A stretch of 48,406 nucleotides of DNA from a virus, in the IMG/VR virus record IMGVR_UViG_3300005468_000026, positions 1 to 48,406 of that record; one strand, given 5' to 3'. A program made the translations under genes and the position numbers. The stretch's first letter is position 1, and every line of letters starts with the position of its first letter. This document shows positions 7,689 through 16,349 of this stretch, in pieces. Below the pieces are notes generated by a model. The model made no database searches and was not told the origin of the DNA. It saw only the letters and a list, made by a program, of their open reading frames with translations.

Positions 7689-10010
7689 TCAGGCCCCTGG
7701 TTCGGCTGGGGGTTCGGCCTGCCGCGCCAGGGTCTCATGGGCCGCGCGGTGCGCCGCCATCCCGAGCTCGTGGGCGCGGCCTTGCTGCGCCTGGTCGACC
7801 TCGTGGGCGTGGTTAATCGCCTTGTCGCGTGTCTCGATGATGTGGTCCAGGAGCCGCTGAATGTGCGCGACGGTCGCCTTCAATTGCACGATCTCGGCTT
7901 CGGCGTGCTGCTTCTCCTTGTCGCGAATGATGTCGGTCGACAGTTTGGCGGCTGCGATCCGTTCGTCGGAGGCGATCGTTTCGCTTGCGATCCGCTCGCG
8001 CGAGTCGGTCTCAAGCTTCTTGGCCTGCAGGCCCGATTCGGCCTCTTGGAGCTGCTGTTGAAGCTCCTTGACCAGACCTTCCAACTGCTGCATCTGCTGT
8101 TGCGCCTCGGGCGGAATCGGCGCCGGGCCGCCGTCCTTCTCGGGGTCCAGGAACTGGGGCGGCACGGCTTTCTTGAGGCGCGCCGCGGCCGCTTGGGCCC
8201 CAGGCCAATCCATGTTGCCCACGATGATGTCGCCCAAAATAGGAAACGCGGCCGGGTAGACCTGCACGAACTGATTGAGCGCCTCCAAGGCTTCCTTCCG
8301 CTTGGTCGGCATGGCTGGCCCGGTCGAGACAGTCACGTCGTATCGTCCGGCGCCCAGGTTGTAAATCCCCTGGACCCCTTCCGGTAAAGTCTCGGGCACT
8401 TCCGGCTGGTCGCGGTGGACCATGACCGTCCGCGGCGTCTCGTCCTCGCCGATGATCCGCATGACGCGGAGCGCGTCGTAGTAGTGCGGGATGAGGTCGA
8501 CCAGATACCGGCCCGAACACCGGATCGACCGGCCCATGTTGTCCTGGAAGTTCGACGTGGCGATCTCGCCCTGCTGTTGGAGAGCTGAAATCGCTTTACC
8601 CGACTGGCTGCTCGACGATCGCTTGCCCAGCGACTCCTGGTACAGGCCCATGATGGCCTGCAAATCGTTCTCGTCCTGCTGAATCGCGGTCACAATGCCG
8701 CCGATCGGTGGCTCGGACGTGATCCGTTGCGGAAGCGGCACGACCTTGCCGTCGAGCGTGAAGGGGCGGACGGTCAGATAGGGGCGGCGCCGGCGGTTGG
8801 CTTCCTTCCATTCGGTCTGATGCCCGTCGAACTGGCCCTCGTACCCGACCCACTGGCTGAGCGGCGCGAGGCTGAGCGCCTCGGCCAGCATCGTCTTCTC
8901 CCAGTTGAGCAGCCGCTGCGTGTCTTTCGCGTCGCGCGTCATGCCCCGCAGATCGACCTTGCCATCGATGTCGATCTCGTCGCCAATGACGGGGATGATC
9001 GGGATCCACCGGCCGGGCCACTCCTTACCGTCGGTCCGATCGGCGTTGCCCTCGATGATGCCCAGACCGTTGATGAGCGCCCACTTGACGCGGCGCGCGT
9101 CGACCTGGCGCGAGGTCCGAATCGTGAAGCCCACCTTCTGGCGCCCCGAGTCAGCCGGCGGCGCTGGCAACCGGTCGAGGGCCTGCTGGAGGTTCGCCCG
9201 CTCCTGGTCGGTGACCACTTCCTCATCGCCGCTGTGGGTCCAGCGAATCAGGTGGATCGTCTCCTTGTACATCTCGACGAACCAGTACATGGCGACCCGG
9301 ACCTTGCCGGTCGGCATCCAATCGGGCGCCTGGTTGCCGATCGCCTCGAAGTCGTGCAGGCTACTGTCGGTGCCGAGCTCGCCGTAGCGGGCCAGATACT
9401 CTTCCTTCGGGATGTCCTCCACCTCGAAGGCGTAGTTCATGTCCGATCCGTCGAGCTCGGTATGCGCCGGATCGACGTAGACCGAGAAACAATTCCGCAC
9501 GCGCTTGATGCGGAGGTCCTGCGTGAAGCTGCGATCGTGGGAGTACTCGGCGATGATCTTCCAATAGCCCCGGCCCACCGTCGTCTGGTCGTCGCCGGCG
9601 GTCGCGTACGCCGCCTGAGCATCGCTCTGGTCTTCAATGTGCCGGATGATGCCCTGATAGACCTCCGCGGTCTTGACGTCGGCCTGGTCGTCGTTGGGCA
9701 GCACCTTGATCGCGATCTGGGCCTGCCGCATCTGGTTGGTCACCAGGCGGATGAACTGCCGGATCCGGTTCACCGTGATCATCGGCCGGTCGTCCTGCCG
9801 ACGCTCGGTGATGGCGCGCGGCTCCCACTGATCGGAGGCCGCGAACCGCTTGTCATCCAGTTGGTTCTGTCGGAGCTCGCTCTCAGCCGCGACCACGGTC
9901 TGGAAGCGCGAGCGAGCGGTCGACATGAACTTGGCGACCTTGTCCCGCTGGGCTTGCGCCTGCGGCGTGTCCTCGACGCGCTCCTGGGCGACAATCACCA
10001 GGTCAGACAC
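7689..10010 (-). CDS. Portal protein, P22 portal type
   Basis: This is a 773-residue portal protein, the dodecameric ring through which DNA is packaged and ejected. The GTG at 10010-10008 is chosen because GGAGG lies six bases upstream; the longer frame overlaps the previous gene. Sequence hallmarks of the P22-type group include SDQWEPRAITERRQDDRPM, TVNRIRQFIRLVTNQMRQ, IRHIEDQSDAQAAY and GRGYWKI. The C-terminal 120 residues form a Gln/Glu/Lys-rich coiled coil (QQMQQLEGLVKELQQQLQ), comparable to the P22 portal barrel. It overlaps the preceding small gene by eight bases. Confidence 0.92.
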   Translation of the reverse strand: MSDLVIVAQERVEDTPQAQAQRDKVAKFMSTARSRFQTVVAAESELRQNQLDDKRFAASDQWEPRAITERRQDDRPMITVNRIRQFIRLVTNQMRQAQIAIKVLPNDDQADVKTAEVYQGIIRHIEDQSDAQAAYATAGDDQTTVGRGYWKIIAEYSHDRSFTQDLRIKRVRNCFSVYVDPAHTELDGSDMNYAFEVEDIPKEEYLARYGELGTDSSLHDFEAIGNQAPDWMPTGKVRVAMYWFVEMYKETIHLIRWTHSGDEEVVTDQERANLQQALDRLPAPPADSGRQKVGFTIRTSRQVDARRVKWALINGLGIIEGNADRTDGKEWPGRWIPIIPVIGDEIDIDGKVDLRGMTRDAKDTQRLLNWEKTMLAEALSLAPLSQWVGYEGQFDGHQTEWKEANRRRRPYLTVRPFTLDGKVVPLPQRITSEPPIGGIVTAIQQDENDLQAIMGLYQESLGKRSSSSQSGKAISALQQQGEIATSNFQDNMGRSIRCSGRYLVDLIPHYYDALRVMRIIGEDETPRTVMVHRDQPEVPETLPEGVQGIYNLGAGRYDVTVSTGPAMPTKRKEALEALNQFVQVYPAAFPILGDIIVGNMDWPGAQAAAARLKKAVPPQFLDPEKDGGPAPIPPEAQQQMQQLEGLVKELQQQLQEAESGLQAKKLETDSRERIASETIASDERIAAAKLSTDIIRDKEKQHAEAEIVQLKATVAHIQRLLDHIIETRDKAINHAHEVDQAQQGRAHELGMAAHRAAHETLARQAEPPAEPGA

Positions 10011-10266
10011 GCCCGACCTCCGGAAGTGCCGGCCAGCCGCCACGCTCGACGATTCGTTTGAGCGCCGCGTAGACGTGTTCGTAGTCGGACCGCCAGAGGT
10101 CCTGATTGGCGCACTGTTCCTGGGCGATCCGCACGAAGGCGTCCTCGCCACCGGCCACGATGGTCACGACCAGATGCCACGGTTGCAGCCGGAACGATTC
10201 AAAGAGTGCCCGTGCGAAGTACTCCCGCGACCCTTGGTCGACTTGCTGTAACGGGGTCAGCGGCAT
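10003..10266 (-). CDS. Small protein of unknown function upstream of portal
   Basis: This 87-residue protein begins MPLTPLQQVDQGSREYF. Its start shares a TGATG junction with the gene before it and its end overlaps the portal start. It is a compact, probably alpha/beta soluble protein with aromatic-rich segments such as FRLQPWHLVVTI and NQDLWRSDYEHVYAAL. I do not recognise it. The tight coupling to the portal gene suggests a head or packaging role. Confidence 0.72.
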   Translation of the reverse strand: MPLTPLQQVDQGSREYFARALFESFRLQPWHLVVTIVAGGEDAFVRIAQEQCANQDLWRSDYEHVYAALKRIVERGGWPALPEVGRV

Positions 10267-10655
10267 CAGAGTTTCCCGATCATTTTCAAGAGCCACAAGG
10301 TCAGGCCCGACCCGCCGCCGGCGCACACCAGATACCACTTGAGACTGGCGATCGTGACCGACGTCCCGTCAAAATCTGACGGCCGAGCTCCACCATCACG
10401 ACCGATGAGTCGACGAAACAATGTCTTAATCTGTTCATCGTGGCGCACGACGTTCCCGTTGGTCTTATCTTGTTTCTCCTCGATCCGCTCGAGATGGCGA
10501 CGATTCTCCGCATGGCGCTCGGTTTGCACCTGTTCGATCTGATCGATCCGCGCATCGTGCTGCTCACGGAAATCATCGATCCGTTGGTTCGACGAAGCGA
10601 ACCCGAATTCGACGGTCGCCTTGAGGGCTATGAGTTCCCGCTCCATGTGCTCCAT
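10266..10655 (-). CDS. Coiled-coil protein with C-terminal membrane anchor (holin accessory or spanin-like)
   Basis: This 129-residue protein has a long charged coiled coil at about residues 1-85 (RIDDFREQHDARIDQIEQVQTE, then ERIEEKQDKTNGNV). A single membrane helix lies near the C-terminus (about 108-128, SLKWYLVCAGGGSGLTLWLL). This layout matches XhlA-like haemolysin/holin accessory proteins of phages. Two ATGs lie four codons apart and either could be used. The next two genes upstream are also membrane plus coiled-coil proteins, so I read 10266-11572 as a lysis group, though no endolysin is seen. Confidence 0.68.
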   Translation of the reverse strand: MEHMERELIALKATVEFGFASSNQRIDDFREQHDARIDQIEQVQTERHAENRRHLERIEEKQDKTNGNVVRHDEQIKTLFRRLIGRDGGARPSDFDGTSVTIASLKWYLVCAGGGSGLTLWLLKMIGKL

Positions 10656-10706
10656 GTCCCTCGGGTCACCATCTCCAGAGCATGGTGGACGTTCCAGAGA
10701 TGAGGC

Positions 10707-11114
10707 TCACTGCTTCTTCACCGCTTTCCCAGAGGCGGGATCAATCGTCCAGCCAGGATGCGCCTTCTCGAAGTCAGCGACGATGGCTGCCGCGCTCTGC
10801 TGAATCTGGTCGCTCGCCGTCTTGTACGCCTGTGGCGCCAGTTGGCCCTGACAGACTTGGAGCTGGGCACTGAAATAGGCGACTTGTTGCTGGAGACTCG
10901 CCACCTTCAGTTTGAGCGTGTCAAACTCGCTGAGGACCGGCGGCGTCTGGAGTTCCGGCGCCTTCGCAATGATCGCTGGCGACCCGTCAGACTGGTCGGA
11001 GATCATCGAGACAGTCTGCCCATGTACCACCGCAAAGACGATCAGCACGATGGCGACGCCTGCCGCGATGAGCGTACGTAGCACTGCGAGTGGTCGATTC
11101 AATGGCCGCCTCAC
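10707..11114 (-). CDS. Single-span membrane protein with periplasmic coiled coil (i-spanin-like)
   Basis: This 135-residue protein starts at GTG in a GTGA overlap with the previous gene. A basic N-terminus (MRRPLNRPL) is followed by a strong membrane helix at residues about 14-34 (LIAAGVAIVLIVFAVV). After that comes a helical region with heptad-like spacing (FDTLKLKVASLQQQVAYFSAQL). N-in membrane helix plus coiled coil is the plan of inner-membrane spanins. The double Arg at residues 2-3 is not followed by Phe-Leu, so I do not count it as a Tat signal. Confidence 0.66.
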   Translation of the reverse strand: MRRPLNRPLAVLRTLIAAGVAIVLIVFAVVHGQTVSMISDQSDGSPAIIAKAPELQTPPVLSEFDTLKLKVASLQQQVAYFSAQLQVCQGQLAPQAYKTASDQIQQSAAAIVADFEKAHPGWTIDPASGKAVKKQ

Positions 11115-11572
11115 TTGGTAGTTCTTCCCATCCGATCCTCGACCATCTTAGTTACCTCGCGTTCCTTCACGACCAGCGGCATCAACGCCTTGAGGGCACT
11201 CGCCGCCTCAGCTTCGATAGGCGGAGTAGACGGATCCGCAATCTGCGCGTCCAGCACAGCGATCAGTTCAGGCACCTCATCTGGTGTGAGCGCCACGTTG
11301 TCTAGTTTCTCAAGGAGCCGATCCTGCCGACTATGCTTCGGGTCTGGATGATGGAGACCAGCGGTCAGCAGATCCTGGACCTGTTTCATCAGCGGCGATT
11401 GCTGGCGGGCCATGTCCAATTCAAGTTCACGAATCCTCTCGTCCTGCTTCTTGAGGAGCGCGTCATGGTGGTCGGTAACGCGCACGCGGTTCGAGTGGCC
11501 CTTGAGATAGATCGCCCACGCCAACGCCAGCGCACTGAGAATCCACGGAACGTAGATGACGAGGGCGTCCAT
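11111..11572 (-). CDS. N-terminally anchored membrane protein with coiled coil
   Basis: This 153-residue protein begins MDALVIYVPWILSALALAW, a membrane helix at residues about 3-22. A charged coiled coil follows (HDALLKKQDERIRELELDMARQ) and then a helical domain with LTPDEVPELIAVLDAQ. The ATG is placed one base from the stop of the Ig-like gene. The topology resembles spanins and holin-linked proteins; together with the two genes after it, it forms the probable lysis or envelope group. The family is not recognised. Confidence 0.65.
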   Translation of the reverse strand: MDALVIYVPWILSALALAWAIYLKGHSNRVRVTDHHDALLKKQDERIRELELDMARQQSPLMKQVQDLLTAGLHHPDPKHSRQDRLLEKLDNVALTPDEVPELIAVLDAQIADPSTPPIEAEAASALKALMPLVVKEREVTKMVEDRMGRTTK

Positions 11573-11574
11573 GC

Positions 11575-11937
11575 CTACTTGATCACGAGGTTCTGCGACT
11601 TGCCCGGCACGACGACGTTCACTGTCAGCGTCGCAGAAGGCGAATTGCCCCACGCGTTCGTCGCCACGACGGAGAAGGTGTGCGTCCCGGCCGTCGTGAA
11701 TGTCACCGCGACGCTGCACTTGGTCGGATCAGGCGTGCAGGGTGGCACGCTCGTGACCGCCCCGTCGAAGGTCATCGTGTAACCTGAGACGCCTGCCGTG
11801 GTCGCGTCGGGTTGATCCCACTGCAGATTCTTCGTGGCCGGGAGCGACTGCGCGCGCACCTTCACAATCGGCGCAAGGGCGCTCGCGCACGCGACGAAGA
11901 CAGCCGTGACGAGAATCAGAATCGTGCGCTTCGACAT
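11575..11937 (-). CDS. Secreted Ig/fibronectin-like beta-sandwich protein
   Basis: This 120-residue protein has a Sec-type signal peptide (MSKRTILILVTAVFVACASA, likely cleaved before or near VRAQ at about residue 29). One fibronectin-III or Ig-like domain follows, with NLQWDQPDATTAGVSGYTM at the start and GTHTFSVVATNAWGNSPSATLTV at the end. Two Cys (PPCTPDPTKCSV) could form a disulfide, which suits export. Phage Ig-like domains usually decorate virions and bind carbohydrate; the signal peptide makes this one unusual. The next two virion-type genes also have signal peptides. Confidence 0.72.
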   Translation of the reverse strand: MSKRTILILVTAVFVACASALAPIVKVRAQSLPATKNLQWDQPDATTAGVSGYTMTFDGAVTSVPPCTPDPTKCSVAVTFTTAGTHTFSVVATNAWGNSPSATLTVNVVVPGKSQNLVIK

Positions 11938-11941
11938 GTGA

Positions 11942-13660
11942 TTACCTCAACTTGAAGACGTGGACGATCGGCTTCGGCCCGGTCGTATCGGCGCCGTTCG
12001 TGCTGAAATAGACGCACGACCCGCCGCTCTGCCCAGGGCATGGACTGCTGCCCCACGCGGCGCTGATGATGCGCCGTCCTCGACTATTTGACGGCCCAAC
12101 GAACGCCATGATTGACGACGAGGACGAGAGCGGCCATTCGGCATACGGGGCAACCTGCCACGGTTGCAAGGCCCCGGTTTTCACCGAGAGCAAATCATTC
12201 ACGTCGTAGGCGTAGAGCGTTTCCACGTAGGGATAACTGTGCGTGCCCTTGTCGCTCGACTCCGGGTCGTAGCAGTAGAAATCAGGACTCACGCGCCAAA
12301 CCTGAGACGTGAGATTGCCTGGGAACGCCGCCGTCGCCGTAACCGTGACATAGGCGGTCGCCGTCCCACTGTTCCCGCTGCCGGTGATGCGCGCCACGCC
12401 AGGATGCCCACCGCCTGCCGTGAAAAAGTTCGGCGTGGTCTGGTTGTCTAGTTCAATGAACCGCTGATCGGTCGCCCACTGCGCCGTGTTCTGGTTCGGC
12501 AGCGTGATCTGCGTCCCGGCCGAGTTGGTCGAAGCATTCGAGCCTGAACCTAGTCCTCCAGTTGACGCGGGCTTCGGCGTCGTCTGCGAACTCTCCCCAT
12601 CCCCGTAGCACCAGCCGGTGAGGCCCTTGGTGCCGGTTGTAATCACGGTGCGATAGCCTGCCGGGAAGAACCCGCCACGTAGCCAGTCCTCTTGTGAGAA
12701 GGCGATGATGTAGCTCGTCGAACCGCCGTGTCGAGGATCGGTGATCGTGTAGGTCGGGACCGTCACGCCGTCCTGTACTTCGTTGGTGGCGATACAGGTC
12801 GGACACGACCCGTCCCAATCCCCTGCGCCGAGTCGTTGATGCCCGGTCGGATATTCGCTGAGTGCCGTGACCGTGATGAGCGTGCTCGTCGCTGGTTGTG
12901 TCGCGAGCGTGTCGGCATCAATGCACCACACGGACGGCCCGGCCGACGCCGACCCGATGATGCTCTGCGCGCCAGTCCCTGAGAGCACCTTGCAGCCGAG
13001 CGAGGTCTGATAGCCGCTCGGGACCGAGAACATGAAATGCCCGGCGATGATGCGCGCACACGTTGAGGAGTTCGGTGTGTAGGCTCCGGTCGCGCTACTC
13101 GCATTCGAGAAGGTCATCGACGACACCCAAAACGCCTGCGGGATGTCGTTACAGCTGGCATACCGGAGTTCGCTCGCGCCGATGAAGTTCGATCCGAACG
13201 GGACGCCTGTGGACCACGGCCGCACGCCACCACCACTCCATGTCGTGTTCACGATGCCATTCGAGAGGTCCACGAAGTTCTGCGCCATCGTGCCGCTGGT
13301 CAGCCCCGCTAAGCCAACACTCGTGGGGTCATTGATCGTGGCAGGAACACACACTTCAGCGAAGGTGCCCTTATTGGCCGTCGTGCCGCTAGAGTTTGTC
13401 CCGCCTAAGACAATCGACTGGCCCGAGGCGCATCCGCCATTCGAGACGACCGCCCCCGCCATTGGTGCATCCGAATCATTGAACGAATCTGTTCCGTTTC
13501 CGGCTGGCAGACGGAACGCCCCGATGTAGGTCGAATCAGTCGGCCATTGGACGCGCGGAAGGCCGTTCAGCGTCATGCGGAGCCGCAAACTCTGCGGTGC
13601 CATTGGCGCAGGCGCAAGCGAAAGGCCACCGACGAGGAGGGCGAGAAGCGCAGCCTTCAT
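11942..13660 (-). CDS. Large exported adhesin- or tailspike-like protein
   Basis: This 572-residue protein has an N-terminal hydrophobic signal (MKAALLALLVGGLSLAPAP). A long Ser/Thr/Gly/aromatic-rich beta-type protein follows, with the segment DSTYIGAFRLPAG near residue 40. It contains many Cys in spaced pairs (for example CPTC near residue 285, and CPGQSGGSC near the end), as expected of a disulfide-bonded extracytoplasmic protein. Start and tail-fibre stop share ATGA. It sits where a tailspike or receptor-binding protein would be, but virion proteins are normally assembled in the cytoplasm without signal peptides. No catalytic motif for a depolymerase is visible to me. Confidence 0.68.
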   Translation of the reverse strand: MKAALLALLVGGLSLAPAPMAPQSLRLRMTLNGLPRVQWPTDSTYIGAFRLPAGNGTDSFNDSDAPMAGAVVSNGGCASGQSIVLGGTNSSGTTANKGTFAEVCVPATINDPTSVGLAGLTSGTMAQNFVDLSNGIVNTTWSGGGVRPWSTGVPFGSNFIGASELRYASCNDIPQAFWVSSMTFSNASSATGAYTPNSSTCARIIAGHFMFSVPSGYQTSLGCKVLSGTGAQSIIGSASAGPSVWCIDADTLATQPATSTLITVTALSEYPTGHQRLGAGDWDGSCPTCIATNEVQDGVTVPTYTITDPRHGGSTSYIIAFSQEDWLRGGFFPAGYRTVITTGTKGLTGWCYGDGESSQTTPKPASTGGLGSGSNASTNSAGTQITLPNQNTAQWATDQRFIELDNQTTPNFFTAGGGHPGVARITGSGNSGTATAYVTVTATAAFPGNLTSQVWRVSPDFYCYDPESSDKGTHSYPYVETLYAYDVNDLLSVKTGALQPWQVAPYAEWPLSSSSSIMAFVGPSNSRGRRIISAAWGSSPCPGQSGGSCVYFSTNGADTTGPKPIVHVFKLR

Positions 13661-16062
13661 TGCTCAATCACCCACACGGTAAAGACTTGCGCTGCGTTGC
13701 CCACATCTACGTTGAACGAGATGAAATCGCCTGCGGCTAGACTCGCGTGGACACCAATCGTCGTGCGTGTGCTGGCGGTCATGGTTGAAGCAGCCGTGAC
13801 TTCTCGATTGGTGGCCGACGTTCCCCCGCTCTCCACGACCATTGCGTAGACAGTGCGGTTCGTGCCATCCGCGACGAAATAGGCGGGTGATCCGTTAGCG
13901 TCCATCGCGCCGTTCAGCCACATGACCGTCATGCACGTCTTGCTCGCGCTGCATGTGAAGGCTGTGTTGTTGCCAGACGACGGTCCAAGGACACGTCCTT
14001 GCTTTAATCCGTTCGTCGCGTCGAACTCAAAGATGCTGATGCTGACGTTCAGACTCACCGATCCGCTGGTGATATTGGTGTTGATGGCGATGGCCTCGCC
14101 AGCCTCAAACATGATCGGAATCGCTGGGGTGCTCGCCACAGAGCCTGCCATCGCAATCGCACTTTGATTCCGGTAGTACGTTCCAGAGACTTTCACCTCA
14201 AAGTAGTAGTTCACCGTCCCGCTGTTGTTGTTATAGAGCGATTGGCCTGACACGATGCAGCGTTTCCCAGTGCCACAGGTGTAGATGTCCGTGTCGGTCG
14301 AGGTCGTGATGGCCGACACGCGGCCAGATTTGAAGGCGCATCCAGTCAGCGGCACGCCATACGTGCAGTTGGTCGTCGTCGCGACCGTTTGCGTGGCGTC
14401 CTGCAACGTCACGACTCGCGCGGCGGTCGCCACGCCTGTGATCTGGAAATTATTTGTCCCCGGCGTGCCGCTCGTGCCAGCAAGCCACAGGTCTTTCCAA
14501 GGCTTCGTAGCTGAGCCGAAATCCAACCCTGCTGCTGAGGATGGAATCAGCGCCGCATTGATAGCGACCGATGCCAGATTCGACAGCGCCGTGTTCGCTC
14601 CACTCGCGCCGCCCGACGTGCCGCACGAAAAGGCATTCGTGCTTTGCGTGTAATTGAGATGGTTGCCGCCCGTGTCCGTGCAGTCGGGCAGCGTTTTGGC
14701 AACCCAGGCCGTGCCTGAATTCACCAGCACCTGATCATCGGAGGCTTGCGTCAGGTTGGCGAAGGGCAACAGGCCCGTGACGCCGTTGCTCAAATCTACT
14801 TGTGCCCACGCGGGGTTGTTTGACGTGCCGGTGTTCGCCAGATAGCGCGTGGCGGTCGTGTTCTTGTTGAGGAGCGCGAAGGCCGTCGAGGACGTTGCGT
14901 AGATAATGTCGCCCTGCGCGGGCGTCCCGGTGATCGACGGAAACGAATTCACGTTCACGCCGCAGTCCACAAACTGCTTGCCGGTCGTCCCGCTCGTGCA
15001 GGCGAAGTCGGTGTCGGTCCAGGTGCCGGACGACGCCATGAGATTGCCGGTCGTCGGCACGGTGACGTTCGTCGCGCCCGTGCTCGTCAGCGTGATGGAA
15101 TTCGCGCCCGACGTGACGAGTGAGGAACCATCTGCCAGCGTCAACGTGGCGCTACTCGCCGGGGCCGTGATCGTGACCTTGTTGACCGAGGTCGCGGTCG
15201 CCACGCCAATGTTCGGAGTCGTGAGCGACGGCGACGTGGCGAAGACCGCCGCTCCACTGCCAGTTTCGTCAGTCAAGGCCGCGGCGAGGTTGGCGCTCGA
15301 TGGCGTCGCGAGAAATGTCGCGACGTTCGTCCCAAGGCCGCTGATGCCGGTGCTCACCGGCAGGCCCGTTGCGTTCGTCAGGACTGCGGCCGATGGCGTG
15401 CCGAGCGCCGGAGTCACCAGAACCGGGCTCGTGCCGAAGACAAGCAACCCCGAGCCGGTTTCGTCGCTGATGACGCCTGCGAGCTGCGCGCTGGTCGTCG
15501 CGGCAAACTGCTGCAGGCCCGTTCCGGTGACGCCGCACGTAGCACAGGCAATGGTCCCGGTGGTGGTAATAGTGCCGCCGGTGATCGGGCCGGTCGTGCC
15601 GACCGACGTGACGGTACCGCCAGTGCCTCCGCCACCGACGCCTATCTGTTGACCCGCCGGCAGGACCGGGTCCGCGGCCTGGACACTGACGGTCGCCGTC
15701 CCCGACGTGTAGGTGGAGAACCGAACCCGGAAGATGGCCAGGCCGCCCACCCCGCCGGCAAAGGCCCCGTTACTGGTCGCGGTCGTCACCTGGGTCGTAC
15801 CGCCGATCGCGACCATGTTCATCGCGACAAAGGTCCGGGTATCGACCGACCCCTCGAAGGTCAGCGTGCCCGACCAGGTGCCGGTGATCTGGACCCCGAC
15901 CGTCCCCAAGCCGGCGACCGACAAGCTGATGCAGCCGGTTCCAGGGCACGTGGCAGAACTCAGATCCTGCTGATCACGCGGCGATGGTTGAGCATGGGCA
16001 AGAGCGGGGAGAATCGCGAGGAGGCCGCAGAGCGTGGCGAGACGTACGCGAGACAGGACCAT
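13657..16062 (-). CDS. Tail fibre-like protein with tandem repeats and a signal peptide
   Basis: This 801-residue protein starts at an ATG with GGGAGGGG seven bases upstream. Residues 1-25 form a textbook Sec signal ending AHAQ. The body contains the fibre-type repeat DETGSGxLVFxTSPxLxTPxLG at about residues 200-290 in at least two copies (around ISDETGSG and LTDETGSG). Low-complexity Thr/Ser/Ala segments follow, then a Cys-containing C-terminal receptor-like region. Repeats of this type are common in phage tail fibres. A cleavable signal on a fibre is unexpected and is discussed in the findings. Confidence 0.8.
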   Translation of the reverse strand: MVLSRVRLATLCGLLAILPALAHAQPSPRDQQDLSSATCPGTGCISLSVAGLGTVGVQITGTWSGTLTFEGSVDTRTFVAMNMVAIGGTTQVTTATSNGAFAGGVGGLAIFRVRFSTYTSGTATVSVQAADPVLPAGQQIGVGGGGTGGTVTSVGTTGPITGGTITTTGTIACATCGVTGTGLQQFAATTSAQLAGVISDETGSGLLVFGTSPVLVTPALGTPSAAVLTNATGLPVSTGISGLGTNVATFLATPSSANLAAALTDETGSGAAVFATSPSLTTPNIGVATATSVNKVTITAPASSATLTLADGSSLVTSGANSITLTSTGATNVTVPTTGNLMASSGTWTDTDFACTSGTTGKQFVDCGVNVNSFPSITGTPAQGDIIYATSSTAFALLNKNTTATRYLANTGTSNNPAWAQVDLSNGVTGLLPFANLTQASDDQVLVNSGTAWVAKTLPDCTDTGGNHLNYTQSTNAFSCGTSGGASGANTALSNLASVAINAALIPSSAAGLDFGSATKPWKDLWLAGTSGTPGTNNFQITGVATAARVVTLQDATQTVATTTNCTYGVPLTGCAFKSGRVSAITTSTDTDIYTCGTGKRCIVSGQSLYNNNSGTVNYYFEVKVSGTYYRNQSAIAMAGSVASTPAIPIMFEAGEAIAINTNITSGSVSLNVSISIFEFDATNGLKQGRVLGPSSGNNTAFTCSASKTCMTVMWLNGAMDANGSPAYFVADGTNRTVYAMVVESGGTSATNREVTAASTMTASTRTTIGVHASLAAGDFISFNVDVGNAAQVFTVWVIEQ

Positions 16063-16212
16063 AGCGTGCCCCTCCCTATCGGGAGCAAAACGGACAATGG
16101 TGCTGGCTCGCGCTGACCAGGCGTTGACAACGTGCGCGGGAATCGAACGGCAGTGGCGGGTTGGTTGTAGGCGGGAGCCACCGTCACCCGCCCCGACGCG
16201 TGGCGAGCGCCG

Positions 16213-16335
16213 TTACTTCTTCTTACCGCCGCCTGAGTCGACCTTGCCGCTGGCGACCTTGGCGACGGTCTTCATTGACCCTTTGGTCCCGGTCGTGGCC
16301 GGGCCGGCGTTGCTCGTGCTGAGCTTCGTTCCCAT
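16213..16335 (-). CDS. 40-residue Lys/Gly-rich microprotein
   Basis: This gene encodes 40 residues, MGTKLSTSNAGPATTG followed by KGSMKTVAKVASGKVDSG and a GGKKK end. GAGGGAG lies eight bases before the ATG, a strong ribosome site that argues for real translation. It is basic and probably disordered, with a polylysine tail. It lies between the coat N-arm paralogue and the tail fibre. Function is unknown; nucleic-acid or lipid headgroup binding is possible from charge alone. The 150 bases between it and the tail fibre hold no gene I can support. Confidence 0.6.
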   Translation of the reverse strand: MGTKLSTSNAGPATTGTKGSMKTVAKVASGKVDSGGGKKK

Positions 16336-16349
16336 CCGAGTGACTCCCT

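Noticed and set aside
8727-10061. 444-codon open frame on the plus strand
   Set aside because: Antisense to the portal gene with a repetitive, domain-free peptide.
10707-11114. Arg-Arg near the N-terminus of the i-spanin-like protein as a Tat signal
   Set aside because: The pair is followed by Pro-Leu-Asn and not by x-Phe-Leu; an ordinary membrane anchor with positive flank explains it.
16120-16150. TTGACA on the plus strand before the tail fibre
   Set aside because: No -10 at suitable spacing and no plus-strand gene follows.
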